Both the position numbers and the translations under genes were made by a program. Under the pieces are notes generated by a model. The model saw only the letters and a list, made by a program, of their open reading frames with translations. It ran no database searches and was not told the origin of the DNA. This document shows positions 24,606-35,650 of a stretch of DNA of 64,000 nucleotides, one piece after another. Within the stretch, counting starts at the first letter, position 1, and each line of letters begins with the position of its first letter. The stretch comes from Rotaria macrura (taxonomy: Eukaryota; Rotifera; Eurotatoria; Philodinida; Philodinidae). Location of the stretch: NCBI GenBank assembly GCA_900239685.1, contig OENT01000455.1:1-64000 (forward strand), written 5' to 3'.

Positions 24606-27072
24606 AACTAGGGATCTGCAAAATGACTTTTTTTAGTCCCAGTCCCTATCCTGGTCAAAATATTTTTCCAGTCCCAGTCGCCGTCCCGGACTTAATTGTA
24701 ACTAAAATGTACTATTTTCACATACGAAAACTCAGAATCTGTTTTTTTCAGAATCCACACGCCCTATATAAATGTCAACTGACAGTAGTATTTGAGAGTG
24801 AAAGGAATGTCTTTGATCTGAGAAGTAGCTCAGGATCTACAAGACTAGGGCTTCTATCTTTACAGAAATTTTCGAAAGTTTTTCAAGGTCAAATCTCAAT
24901 CTTATATTTATTTTTTTATTTCCAAAGAGTGAAACAGTTTTTCTCAAGTAAATTATGGACAAGTACAAGAAGAAAAATAGGCGATTCACACTAAAAATAG
25001 CAGAACAATGATAAAACACTACAAATAAGGGGATGTTTAAACATGGTATGCTCCAATGCTAGTGCAGAACTGGGGACTCAGTATCTATACAGCTCAAATC
25101 ATCATTAAATAATTAGGGGTAACCTTTGTAAGTCACTATAAGGTACATAGAGTTAGGAGTGCATGAGGTATGCACAAATATCTTATTCACTAGGTTCCAA
25201 TCTGGCTAGGTATCTGTTTACATGATCTATGACTCAATCAATAGTTAGAAAATTAAATATACTAATACATTATATTATCTAATCTTGAAAATGAGTTGAT
25301 TTATATAAATACCCAGTCGAACTGGTCACCAGCCAGACCGGTATCCATTGAACTGGCACTGGTGCATACCTAAGTGTGAATAGACATTTTAGAACATTAA
25401 AGAGAGAGTATAAGCAAACTTCACATTCCTCAAAAATATCTCAAACAAAATTTATTGTAAAGGAATTCATGAGGAAAGAAAAGCAGTATGTGCAATATAT
25501 TTATAAAATCATAGATTCTTTTTTCCTTTCACTTTTGATAAACGAACAAGGAATCTAAAGTATGAGAGTGTGGATGTGGATGAATGGAAGAACTGCAATC
25601 ACAATTACACTTCTTACCAAAACCAAAGCCCCACTCCCATCTACAGAAAATCCAGGCCCATTTTTTTCACATCTTAAAAAGCATCCTAAATCCCATATTC
25701 TATTGAAGTAGGGGCAAAGTTTTTTAAAGGTATATGCCATTGATATTAGCTGTCTTTATGTAAAGGTGAGTTTGCTTTATCATTTTTTTGGAAGAAAGAA
25801 TTGTTAGCATCTGCTGATTCCATCACGAGAGTACGCCTCTTATTTGTCGTCGCTTCTATTGAGGTTGTAATGATTAGAAAAAAACAATAGGAAAACTGGT
25901 TTGCTTATGCGTTGAAAATGGGCTGGAAAAAAACGATCCAGTTTTTATTGTTATTCGCTCTTTCTTATCGCAACAACGTCCGTAGAAGCCACGATAGATT
26001 AGAGACGTGCTCTCACGATGACATCAATAAATGATGAAGCAAGAACACCGGTAAATAGAGACAACTAATATCAACTGCGTATACCTTCAACAAACGTTTC
26101 CACCACTTTAACAGTAAATATGAGTTGTGATAATTTTGTCATTTGAATAAAAAAGGTTTTCACTTAAAAAAGTTCCTTCGTGCTGAAGTTCAAAAGTGAA
26201 AATTCAATTAATCATTCTGTATAAATTTCAAGCACGCACATCTTGTGTTGAAAATAGAGAAGAACTAGCATTGCATAATGAGAGTAACAGTTACCTCTTT
26301 GATCCCTAGATTACGCTGCTGCTAGTGATACGGTCGCTGTCTCTATACAGAACTGGGAAAGGTTCATAACTTTTGAAAGAAGCTGTATCAGTGACAATCC
26401 ACTTTTGTTTTTTCTTAGAATGCTATTCAGTATATGCGAGCAAAATATCAATGAAAACTGCATGAATCATCTGAGAATCGTCCCTTAAAGTTAGTCATGG
26501 ATAGAGTTACAAAAAACGTTGCTCTAGATAAGAAAGACAGCGCATTAGTAAATCAAGTCGAGTGAGCAAAGGGAGAAATGACGCACTCGCATCATTCGAA
26601 AAACAAGAGCGTAAATGTAAATAGTGTATCGAGCGTATGTCATTGTGCAGGAGTAAAGGACCGTGTAACCAAGTACTTACTTGATGAAAGCTGCCACTGT
26701 CGGTTTCAACCTTGGTTAAGGATTACAACAAATGACTTGAATTTCGGTGTCTATTTGGTATCTATCATTGCAGTAGTGAAAAGTGGATCCATTTGAAACT
26801 TATGCCTCAAAAGAGCAGTTTGTCATGGTTAAGTCAGTGTATGGTGATCTATTCAGACACTGAAGGAGTTCCTATCCGTTTGGACTTGGAAACAGAATAC
26901 GGGCCGTCTGATGAGGCCCATAAGCAAGGTCAAAACCGATCAGGACAGCTTTTATTCAGTAGTTGATCGCGTCGTCTTTTTGCTCATTACGTGTATCATC
27001 CTTCCAACGAATCTTCGTATAGATTCTCATTAGGTTTCGGAATCTCGAAGATTAGTTAAATCGTTTAAGAAA
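24606..27072. other. No gene recognised
   Basis: AT-rich. It opens with CTAGGGATCTGC at about 24610, which resembles another hAT-type terminus, but no matching right end was found. No convincing coding sequence. Confidence 0.35.
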
Positions 27073-27197
27073 AAGTAACGATCGTCGACATTGAAAGTCG
27101 ATTCACTGGGCCCTAGACTGATAGGGTTTAGGACAGGGCATGCCACGACAGGAGAGAAAATTATTAGTTTGTTGGAGTCACGGAGAGAGTCGAATAA

Positions 27198-27416
27198 GTG
27201 AAAACGAGGCAACAGCAAGGTGAAAATGAAAAATTTTCAACGAAGATACACGAGAAAAAACGCAAAGGCAAAGTGAAACACGAAGAGGCCCAGCAACCAA
27301 ACTGGGGCTTCGGAATGTCAGCTGGGACCTCGAGTCCTCTAGTCGATCAGAAACGTGTTTCAAAAATCATGTCAAGGGGGTCGAAGGTTTTCAGAGATGG
27401 GCAAGCGGCGAGTTAG
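27198..27416 (+). other. Open frame inside the left arm, doubtful
   Basis: A 72-codon Lys/Gln/Glu-rich frame in the left arm of the nested inverted repeat. The equivalent sequence in the right arm has no matching full-length frame, which argues against a protein. It is listed only because it is the longest frame in the arm. Confidence 0.15.
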
Positions 27417-29119
27417 GTCCCACCTAGCTACTAATTCGCCAAATTCAGAGATTTTGGGATGGTAGCCTCAAAGTACCACAAGGAGCACATCTTGCGTGGG
27501 CTCCGTCACTGGAAGAGAATCATATGGCGTTCCCCTCCCATGAATTCAACCATCGTAGGCACCATAAAAATGATCACTTGTGTCATTAATATGGTCGGTT
27601 GTGCCATAAAAATGGTCATTTGCCCCACAGAAAATGATGCTTTTGTGGTTGTTACAGACAGACAGACACAGGTGTATTACGGTTTCCCGACCCTATCCTT
27701 TCTTTTTAGGGAAAATGGAACCGCAGATGGTTTCTTCAAGTTTTTATTTGGAAAGATTTCTCTCTTACCACTTTCATGAAGGCTATGTGAAAATCCCTTT
27801 CCATACTTAAGATGATGTCACGACACAAGCACATTAGCGTTTAAGTTAGTGCATCTAAAAAGGCACCATATAGTTAATTTCTACTTAACTACTACTGTGA
27901 CCGTTGAAAGTGATAACAAAAAGTCATGGTGAGATCATAGACTTGCATCGGAAAAAAAATTTATTATTTTATATCAATGCAAAAGAAGCGTGTACTTCTT
28001 TCGATCGGTTGAAGAAAATAAATCGACACAGTAAGATGCAATGAGCAGAGATAAGAAGCAACAGAAAGTGGAGAAAATGGGCTATAAAAGAATGGTGTCA
28101 CACACATTTGTCTCAAGGAGAAAAGAAGGAGCACAAGAGAAAGCACGCAAGAGATGTATTATTAGTGAAGATAAGTGCTTGGTGGAGTCATTTTGACCAA
28201 ATGGATCATCCCACTATACGTAAACGGTGCTCCGGAATCCTATTAGCCATTTTGAAATTTACCATTCTCGCATTCAACATCAGTACTCTTTCTGAAACTC
28301 CAGCAAATGATTGGGCGTATCAAATACTACATAACTACAAATTTTCAGGTCTGTAATTTACACTATGGATGAGATACAGTGAGAACATCAGTATGAACTA
28401 TTTTTTCAATTTTCGTTTATTCCTGCGGTTCCTATTGATTTGCGCTTGTAATTTCTGGCAAACTCAAAATAAAAAAACCTGCATGCTCGTAGTACTTATC
28501 ACCATATTTTGCGTAATAAAAGAAATTTTTGGAAGATTATTTTGTTTTCATATAGGAATTCCTTCATACAGCTTTTGTAGAGCTTGTAATGGCGTGTCTT
28601 TTAGAAAAAGAATGAAAATTTTATCATCTATTATAGCCAAGATATAGATAGTTTGGCACACCAGGAATAAAGATAAATTAAAAAAATAGACATGCTAGTG
28701 TTATTATTGGTTCTCATTCAGAGTACAATCTACAAACCTGAAACTTTGTAGTTATGTAGTACTTGATATACACAAACATTTACCGGAGTTTCATGAAGAT
28801 CACTTCTTTTGAATGCGAGAACCTTAAATTTCAAAATCGCTACTGGACTTCTGGGGCACGCTTCATGGTAACATAGAGACTTGCATTATATATTTCGTAT
28901 CCAAATGTTCGAGTGCATAGGCAAACTTTTCTGCTTTTTAAATACGTAGTCCAACGCCTTTTAGTCACTTTCATAAAGTGATCATTGCCTTCTCTGCATC
29001 AAATGAATCATCTTGGTCCTTTTTCCCTAGACTGAAAGGATAGGGTCTGGAAACGGGAATTCACCTGTTTCTGTCTGCCTGTCTGTCTGTAGCAACCAGT
29101 GAAAGAAGCACTACTGTGG

Positions 29120-29295
29120 CCCAAATAATCCATTTTATGGCTCAATATGACCATTTCTATGGTAAAAACGACCATTTATGAGACCCAAATGACCATTTCT
29201 GTGGCCCAAATGACCATTTTTGTGGCACAAATGACCTTTTCTATCTCAGATATGACCATGTCCGTGGCGCAAATGACCATTTTTATGGCGCCTAC
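29120..29295 (-). repeat. 21-bp minisatellite, about 8 units
   Basis: Successive units TGGCCCAAATGACCATTTTTG, TGGCACAAATGACCTTTTCTA and TGGCGCAAATGACCATTTTTA type, each 21-22 bp, lie within the right arm of the nested inverted repeat. The left arm has the same motif on the other strand in fewer, more decayed copies (27558-27642). Confidence 0.85.
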
Positions 29296-30094
29296 GACGG
29301 TTTAATACATGGGATGGAAACGCTGAATCACTCCCTCCAAGTGACGGAGCAGGTGCAGGATGTGCCCCTATTGTATTTTGAGGCTGCTATCCCAAAATCT
29401 CGTAATCTTGGGATTTAGTAGCTAAGTCAGACCTAACCCGCCGCTTCCCGACCTCTGAAAACCTTCGAGCCCCCTGACATGGTTTTTGAAACACGTTTTT
29501 GATCGACTATGGTACTTGAGATCCCCGCCCCCATTCCTAAGCCCCGGTTTCGTTGCTGGCCCTCTTCGTCTTTCGCTTTGTCTTTTTGTGTTTCTCATTG
29601 ATTTTCGCTGGAAATTTTTCATTTTCGCCATGTTTTCCCCTCGTTTTCACTTATTCGAGTAGCTCCGTGTCTCCATTGAACTTATCCACCCGTTTCTTAG
29701 AAATTTCAGAATCAGATTCTGACACAAACAACTAATTTTCTCTCCAGTCGTTGCATTTCTAGTAATAATCCTTATCAATCTAGGACCCAGTGAATCGACT
29801 TTCGATGTCGAAGAACGTTACTTGTGAGTGCTGGAAGTGCAATTATCTTAATCATTCTGAATCAACTCGTTGCTTTGTGTAATGTTTTGCACAGAACTAC
29901 ATATAGATCAAATGTGCTTCGCGCTTACTTTCTCTTTCTCTTTCTCTAGCTTATCTTTTCATAAGACTTTTATCGAGATCTGATTGACAAAAGCAAAAAA
30001 CAATACATAACGATGCGCTACTGAAGGATCTTCTATCCACTTGATTTTACACCTGCAAAGACATGTATTTCAGATACATTCACCATCCAGAGAA

Positions 30095-30613
30095 ATGCCA
30101 AAATTTACGAGCGACCGAAACACGCCGGTCTGGCCAGCAAAAGAAGGGGAACACTATTTTCGTGGCCTAGTCATTCAACCACTCATGCAAGAAGGTCCCA
30201 CCTGTGTATCCACTTGTCTTGCCATGCTCACCGGAAAGACACCTGAAGATTTTCAAGGCAATATAAACACGCAAGATCCTGTTTCCTGGTCAGCAGCCCT
30301 ACAGCCATATGGCATGAAACTGGCCTATTGTCCTCATGATGCGCGCAAACTGAAGTTTTACATCGAAGAACTGATCGCCTTAGATGACTTATTCGCTCTT
30401 AGCTTCTATACCACCAACAACCCAGAAGACATCCTGGACGATGCAGATAGTACTGGCTTTGTTACTCAATCCCATCTTATACTGCTACACCGGGACAAGA
30501 TCTATGATTCAAATCTCTATGGATGCGAATCAGCACGTAGCCATCGCTGTGTCAACTATCACACTAAACGCATTTTCCGAGTTCTACCCGTCACACATGC
30601 TCGTGGCCTTTGA
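30095..30613 (+). CDS. Papain/C39-like cysteine peptidase-fold protein
   Basis: A 172-residue single-exon protein; the first ATG is at 30095, and a TTTCAG acceptor-like site at 30072 may end a 5' UTR intron. The segment QEGPTCVSTCLAMLTG (residues 32-47) has the layout of the oxyanion Gln and nucleophile Cys of C39/papain-like enzymes (Gln32, Cys37). QSHLILLHRDKIYDSN supplies a candidate His127 and Asp138. A central segment, PVSWSAALQPYGMKLAYCPH, resembles the W..L..YG pattern between Cys and His in that fold. The stretch is clearly more GC-rich than its neighbours, with codons such as CTG, GCC and CGC, and it lies between two inverted-repeat elements. I infer possible horizontal acquisition, perhaps bacterial. 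No signal peptide is visible. Substrate unknown, and activity not proven. Confidence 0.6.
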   Translation: MPKFTSDRNTPVWPAKEGEHYFRGLVIQPLMQEGPTCVSTCLAMLTGKTPEDFQGNINTQDPVSWSAALQPYGMKLAYCPHDARKLKFYIEELIALDDLFALSFYTTNNPEDILDDADSTGFVTQSHLILLHRDKIYDSNLYGCESARSHRCVNYHTKRIFRVLPVTHARGL

Positions 30614-30897
30614 GCTTCTGAAGTTCCAGTAAAAATGAAGAAAATAAGAGAAGATTCAGTAAACCTGAATTCAATCAAAAATAAAAACGTTGAAAATATA
30701 AAATGTCAAAATTAAAAGTATCAAAAAAAGATAATCTTGATAGACAATAATTTTATTGTTGTCAACCGTGACTGTTTTGCCTGTATCAGTATCTAGGATT
30801 TTACTGTTGCGTTAGACATAGAAATCGTAGTTGGTAAGATAGCCAAAGTTGTTGAATTACTAGAAAATTTGAAAACATCTTCTTCCAATATGAGTGT
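30614..30897. other. 3' flank, no gene
   Basis: AT-rich 3' flank of the papain/C39-like gene, with AATAAAAACG near 30681 as a candidate polyadenylation signal. Confidence 0.4.
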
Positions 30898-31875
30898 ATG
30901 ACAAATCCCAGTGATAAAATTACTCGAACTAACGCATCCACAGACCAATCAGAAATGGTCCATCTAACAGTAAATCATTCGACACACTGATATTAATATT
31001 CCATGAGTCATCGGAACTACACTTAGTTTTGGGACTTAATGCTCTTCGCGGATCAGCGGACTGATCCGTTCGACGGATACACGGGTTACCGAACATCAGA
31101 AAAGTCACAGACTGTGCTTGCACTAAAATGTTGAGGGATTTGAATGAGCGGTAAACGCATGCATGCATACAATATGTCACAAAGAATGCGGGTGCCATGA
31201 AGGGTGGACGCATCCGTTCGACGGATACACGGTTCACCACAGATCGGAGAAGACACTGAGAGTAGTTACTCTGGAAAGCAACTGTATATGATCGAGCGTT
31301 ATAAACATGAGGAGCAATCAAAAACTGAACCCACTTCACGAGGGTGGGTTGGGGGAAGAGCGGTACGATCATCAGCAGAGATACAGACGTTTACAGAAAT
31401 GAAGTCACTAAATGAGTGTTACCGTAAGTGTCCGCAAAGAGGGATCTAACCCACGTTCAAATAAAGATGCGTTTTCGCGAAACCAATCCCAGTGTTTTCT
31501 CCCATGTGTCTGGACCTGATATCCGTCCAACGGAAGGGTACCCTCTTCATCACATCGACATTCTGCGTTTTCCAGTGTGCACCGATATGCCTCAACGCTA
31601 TTCAGGTCGTTTTCCATTTTGGAGCAAGGAATATCACTGTGTTACAGCTGTCCAAACTGAACATCACCGCCAATATAGTCGGTTCAACAATCAATCACCC
31701 AATCCGTTCCCAAAACAAAGTGTAGTTCCGATGACTCATCTATTTACCCAACTACCCAATCCCTTCCAAAAACTAAGTGTAGTTCCGATGACTCATGGAA
31801 TATTAATATCAGTGTGTCGAATGATTTACTGTTAGATGGACCATTTCTGATTGGTCTGGGAATGGGATTTGTCAT
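30898..31875. mobile_element. Inverted-repeat element, ~980 bp
   Basis: The terminal arms match in reverse complement: left 30898-31034 begins ATGACAAATCCCA, and right about 31764-31875 ends GGGATTTGTCAT. They share GACCAATCAGAAATGGTCCA and CATGAGTCATCGGAACTACA. The left arm has an extra ~26 bp. The right arm is preceded by a second copy of its inner part (31697-31739, repeated at 31754-31796). Inside, the 15-bp palindrome ATCCGTTCGACGGAT occurs twice (31064-31078 and 31212-31226), each followed by ACACGG. Open frames inside are short and overlap on both strands, with no recognised transposase. Confidence 0.7.
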
Positions 31876-32298
31876 GTATTGTCAAATATGGTTGAGACTG
31901 GTAGTATTTCTTTAAGTGCATGATTTTTTAATCTTTTGACGAACTTTTCTACCTTCGACTGTTCTTGGGTTTTGTTCATGAGCATATTGTGCTGTACCAC
32001 CATGGAAATATTTACTATTTTAATTTGTATGAACATACATGTTACTGTTATTGGTTAATACACAACCAATAGTTTTTCATGGATTTTTTCTTATCAAATT
32101 TTCTATGTGGTTACTCAATACCAATAGCAATTGACCTTTCTTTGACGTGCGAGAGCTAACTTTTTAACCGATGTTTCTATTGCTTCAGGCATCGTAAATT
32201 TGTTTTATTTTCAGTTGCTTATCACGAAGTTGGTTATATATATATGTATTTGTTTATTTGCCTACTCGTGAACTAGCACTTGTTTACTATCTTGACCA
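31876..32298. other. No gene recognised
   Basis: AT-rich gap between two mobile elements. No reading frame of note. Confidence 0.4.
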
Positions 32299-33394
32299 CC
32301 CAGGTCGAGTAAAACGGACACCGTTACGGCGTCGTTTACGGTCGTAGACGACAAGGATACGTTGTAATTACTGCCGTTTACGATGAAAATACGGCTCGTT
32401 ACGGCGCCGTATTACCCCGTTTTAACAGGGGCAGTAATACGGACGCATTTCTCCGTACCGTATACGGGGATGTAAACGGCCGTTAATGAAGAATTACAGT
32501 GGCCGTATACAGATAGTATTCTCTATTGTGTACGGCAGTAAACGATCTGTTTTCCCGTAGTTTTTTGAGACCTCGCCGCACGTCTTTTGCAAGGGATAAA
32601 CATTTAATATGATCGAAAGTAAATTTATTAAATAAAAATAAATAAATGAAATTACAATAAAAAAAATAATTTACAATAAAAATAAAATACATGAAAAGTT
32701 TCAACAAATTAAATAAAACTTAGAATGAAAGGGAAAATTCAAAGAAAATCTAAAATTAGATTAAAATTAAAAATTAAGTAAAATTCAAAGAAAAGAAAAT
32801 CTAAAATTAGATAAAACTGATGGGAAGATCGAAATATAATAGAATCTAAAATATGATAAAAATTAAGTAAAGTAGAAGAATAAATTTGAAATTAAATAAT
32901 ATAAAAAACTTCTAGTTACCGTTAGTCGACTCCATACCCTAACATAACCTAACGAATTTAAAATGTACAAAGAAGAGAAATAAAGCATTCGAGCTGTAAT
33001 CACATATATACAGTGATTGGTGTAATTTATGCGCATATTACAGAGTAGGAGAGAGGGCGCTGTCATTCACGTGAAAGAGAGCAGAATAAAAATAAAGCGC
33101 AATAATATGTACAGTTCGAACAAGAACTAAGAAAAAAGGCATAAGTATCCTAGTAAAATGTGTTCTCAGATGGTCTGGCACCGTGTGGTAAATACGATTG
33201 AAATACGGGTGGTTTGTCATGACCGTTACGCTATCGTTTGCAATGGTCCGTAAACGACCATCCTAAATACGGTCGCATTTGCCCGTGATGATCTCGTATA
33301 CGACAATTCGTAAACGATCGCCCGTCACGACTATCGTATTTCACCGTAATTGTGTCGCTTACGACCGTTTACGGATCGTTCTACTTGACCTGGG
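32299..33394. mobile_element. CCCAGGTC MITE, long copy
   Basis: A 1096 bp element. It begins CCCAGGTCGAGTAAAACG and ends with the reverse complement of CCCAGGTCAAGTAGAACG. The terminal 200-300 bp on each side are packed with CCGTTTACGG, GTATACGG and TTACGGCG motifs. The central ~600 bp (32600-33190) is plain AT-rich sequence lacking them and may be a later insertion. A shorter copy of the same family lies at 45793-46091. No transposase was found. Confidence 0.8.
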
Positions 33395-34338
33395 CAATTA
33401 CGTCATTGGCTAATAGTATAGGCTCATAGGTAATCCTATATATACGTATAGATGGCTAGTATCATGTCTATTAATGTTTCATTTATTACCATCTACTGTT
33501 ATATTTCTACTTTCTGCAACAGCACACTTTTTTGAGTATCTCTTTTCAACGTTTGAATATGCTGATGCTTGTAATTTGACATTTTTCCTTTCTACATTTA
33601 TATTTTTCTACATTTTTACTTTCAACCATATTCAGGGAACCGAAATTTTACCCGTTTTTTCAATGATTCGTTCAATAAAAATAAAACTCATACAGCTTAC
33701 AAGAAACCAAGGATGTTTTCGTGTTGAAGGAGAGGGTGTGACTGTGGGTGTGAAGTATAGGGCCATCTTCTACCAATTCTTATCTTCACCCACAACCACC
33801 CTTAGTTTGCATCATGAATAATTGTTTACTCGCATTCAACAATTATGACTCGGGACGTGACTAGCAATAAAAGCAAAATGAATGCAAAGAATTTATTTTC
33901 AAAAATAAAACTTTATACGGGATAAATGAGGAAAGTGTCTATCCCGGCGGAGAGAGTAATGGAAGCATGTATGAATACATGAGGTTTTTTCTGAGACAAT
34001 TGGAACTATACCAATTTAACATGGTTGAGAATTGATGAAAATATTTCGAATTATTAAAGAGAAGAGCAAGAAATAGAAGCAATAAGTCCATATAAAAGGA
34101 AATATGGAGAACCATCGACTGCACGGAACAGTCGTGGTAAGACTTCTTCGATTCAATTAAGCAATGGTCTCTTCAAGCAAAATGATTTCGTTTTCAAAAC
34201 AATGAGAAATCAAAAATAAAAACTTATGGCGTTGCAGTAACTACGTTTTCGGGAAAGATACATTTAAAACCGTGTATAACCATCGAAAATAATAATTACA
34301 CTCTACATGGAAAGTAAAGAAATTTCAACTGTAAATAT
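33395..34338. other. No gene recognised
   Basis: AT-rich. A hydrophobic open frame at 33474-33821 shows no family features and is probably chance. Confidence 0.35.
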
Positions 34339-35387
34339 TCAGTTCGAATCTGGCAATTTTATCAAACTTTCAATATCGAACCGTTGAATTCGATGGTTTC
34401 CATTGTCGACGACGTATATCTTGCCTTCTTGGTCGAATGACAAACCCTCTGGATAATTCAATTTATTTGCTTCTTTTCCAATACCATTTCCTCCAATCAC
34501 CAGACTTCCTTCGGTCGAGTCCCTCTTCCATTGAATTATTCGACTTTTCCCCACTTCTCCAACATAGACAGTGCCAAAACAATCGACGAATATTCCCTGA
34601 TGGCCATAAAAACTTGCTCCGCACGTGCGCAGACAATTAGTGCCGCCCACTATAATGCCGACTTTAGCACCCTTGATCCACTTCATCACACGATAATTAT
34701 GCTAGTCCGATACATAGACAGAATAATCACGATCTACAAATACGTAACCAGGAGAGTCGAGTTGATTGTGAGCACTACCTAGTCCATTACCACCTGCTAC
34801 TACTATTCCTCTTTTCTCTCTAACGCGATATCGTGTTACTTGGTATTTCTTACTATCAGAAACGTACAGATATCTTTGATCATCCATCGTCAATGCAAAA
34901 CAATCGATATTTTTGATCAAAATATCTCCACTTATTGTACCTTTTTCACAAGACCATCGTATCACTCGTCTATTACCACGATCACACACTATCAGGCTAT
35001 TTGTTTCTTTGTCAACAATCACGTTTGTTGGTTTATTCAATTGATTAGCTGCACTACCACATCCATTCTCACCAGCTACCACTTAACCACTGTCTGCATC
35101 ATGCTTCCATTCCAAAACACGGTGATTATCTTGCTCAACAATCATTACAGTTTTGTCATCGCATATGAAGAGACCTCGAGGGCGGAAAGTCGGTTTGATG
35201 GAGTGCCTTTTCCATGACCACCTGCAATTGTAACACCATTCTGTTTCCTTCTAGCATGTGGAATAATGTTCGATAGAGCTGCAACGATAGAAAATATGTA
35301 TTTGAATAATTAGATGCTCGGTATTAAACAAAATAAATGTTCGCATTACCTAGAGTAACTTCATCAATTAACCCGGAAAGACCATTC
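34339..35387 (-). pseudogene. NHL-repeat protein pseudogene
   Basis: The minus strand encodes NHL beta-propeller units such as PEGLSFDQEGKIYVVDNGNH, VFVDRDYSVYVSD and VIVDKETNSLIVCDRGNRR, separated by Gly-rich IVVAGGNGLGS loops. NHL proteins of this type are common in rotifers and are probably extracellular or scaffold propellers. The frame is broken. TAG at 34702-34704 sits where YVSDxHNYR needs a sense codon, and TAA at 35083-35085 interrupts the preceding repeat. A frameshift between about 35150 and 35190 separates it from the next repeat upstream. A 5' intron (35350-35279) and a short exon (35387-35351) still have good splice sites. No start was found upstream, where the sequence turns into MITE-like DNA. 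Confidence 0.8.
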
Positions 35388-35394
35388 TGAAAAA

Positions 35395-35650
35395 CAAACA
35401 CGCCTGTAAACTCGGAAAATAAGACCGTTTACATGTCCTGTTTTAACGTTTTGGTATGCACTATATTACAACCGTATATCGCAGTACACCGTACAGGGCC
35501 GAATACAGCGACTTTTTACATCTAAACTCCTCCCGTAATACTGCTGTATAACCCAATCCATACAATCACATACTATGGTTTTTACTGCATCACGAAAGTA
35601 TTCAACTGAATACAACCTACTAATTTGTACAAAACGGCAACTAAATAGAA
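35395..35650. repeat. Diverged CCCAGGTC-family-like fragment
   Basis: Motifs such as GACCGTTTAC, CCTGTTTTAAC, ACCGTATATCG and CCCGTAATACTG resemble the interior of the MITE copies at 32299 and 45793. Termini are not visible, so this is a low-confidence fragment. It sits just where the 5' end of the NHL gene should be. Confidence 0.4.

Larger units (their letters stand above)
27073..29823. repeat. 2.75 kb nested inverted repeat (foldback-like)
   Basis: The outer arms 27073-27719 and 29018-29823 are reverse complements of one another. Landmarks shared in opposite orientation include GAAAGTCGATTCACTGGG, AAACGTGTTTC and GACAGACAGAC followed by CAGGTG, and CCCTATCCTTTC. A second, inner pair of arms lies at about 28243-28378 and 28711-28842, sharing GAAATTTA, TTCTCGCATTCAA and CTACATAACTACAAA. 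Each outer arm has a tandem array of a ~21-bp unit (CAAATGACCATTTTTGTGGC-like): about four decayed units in the left arm (27558-27642) and eight in the right (29120-29295). No transposase was recognised in the 1.3 kb between the outer arms. The arms differ in length mainly through repeat number. Confidence 0.8.

Noticed and set aside
33740-33765. TGTGGGTGTG-like telomeric motif
   Set aside because: A single short occurrence. A telomere tract would repeat many times.
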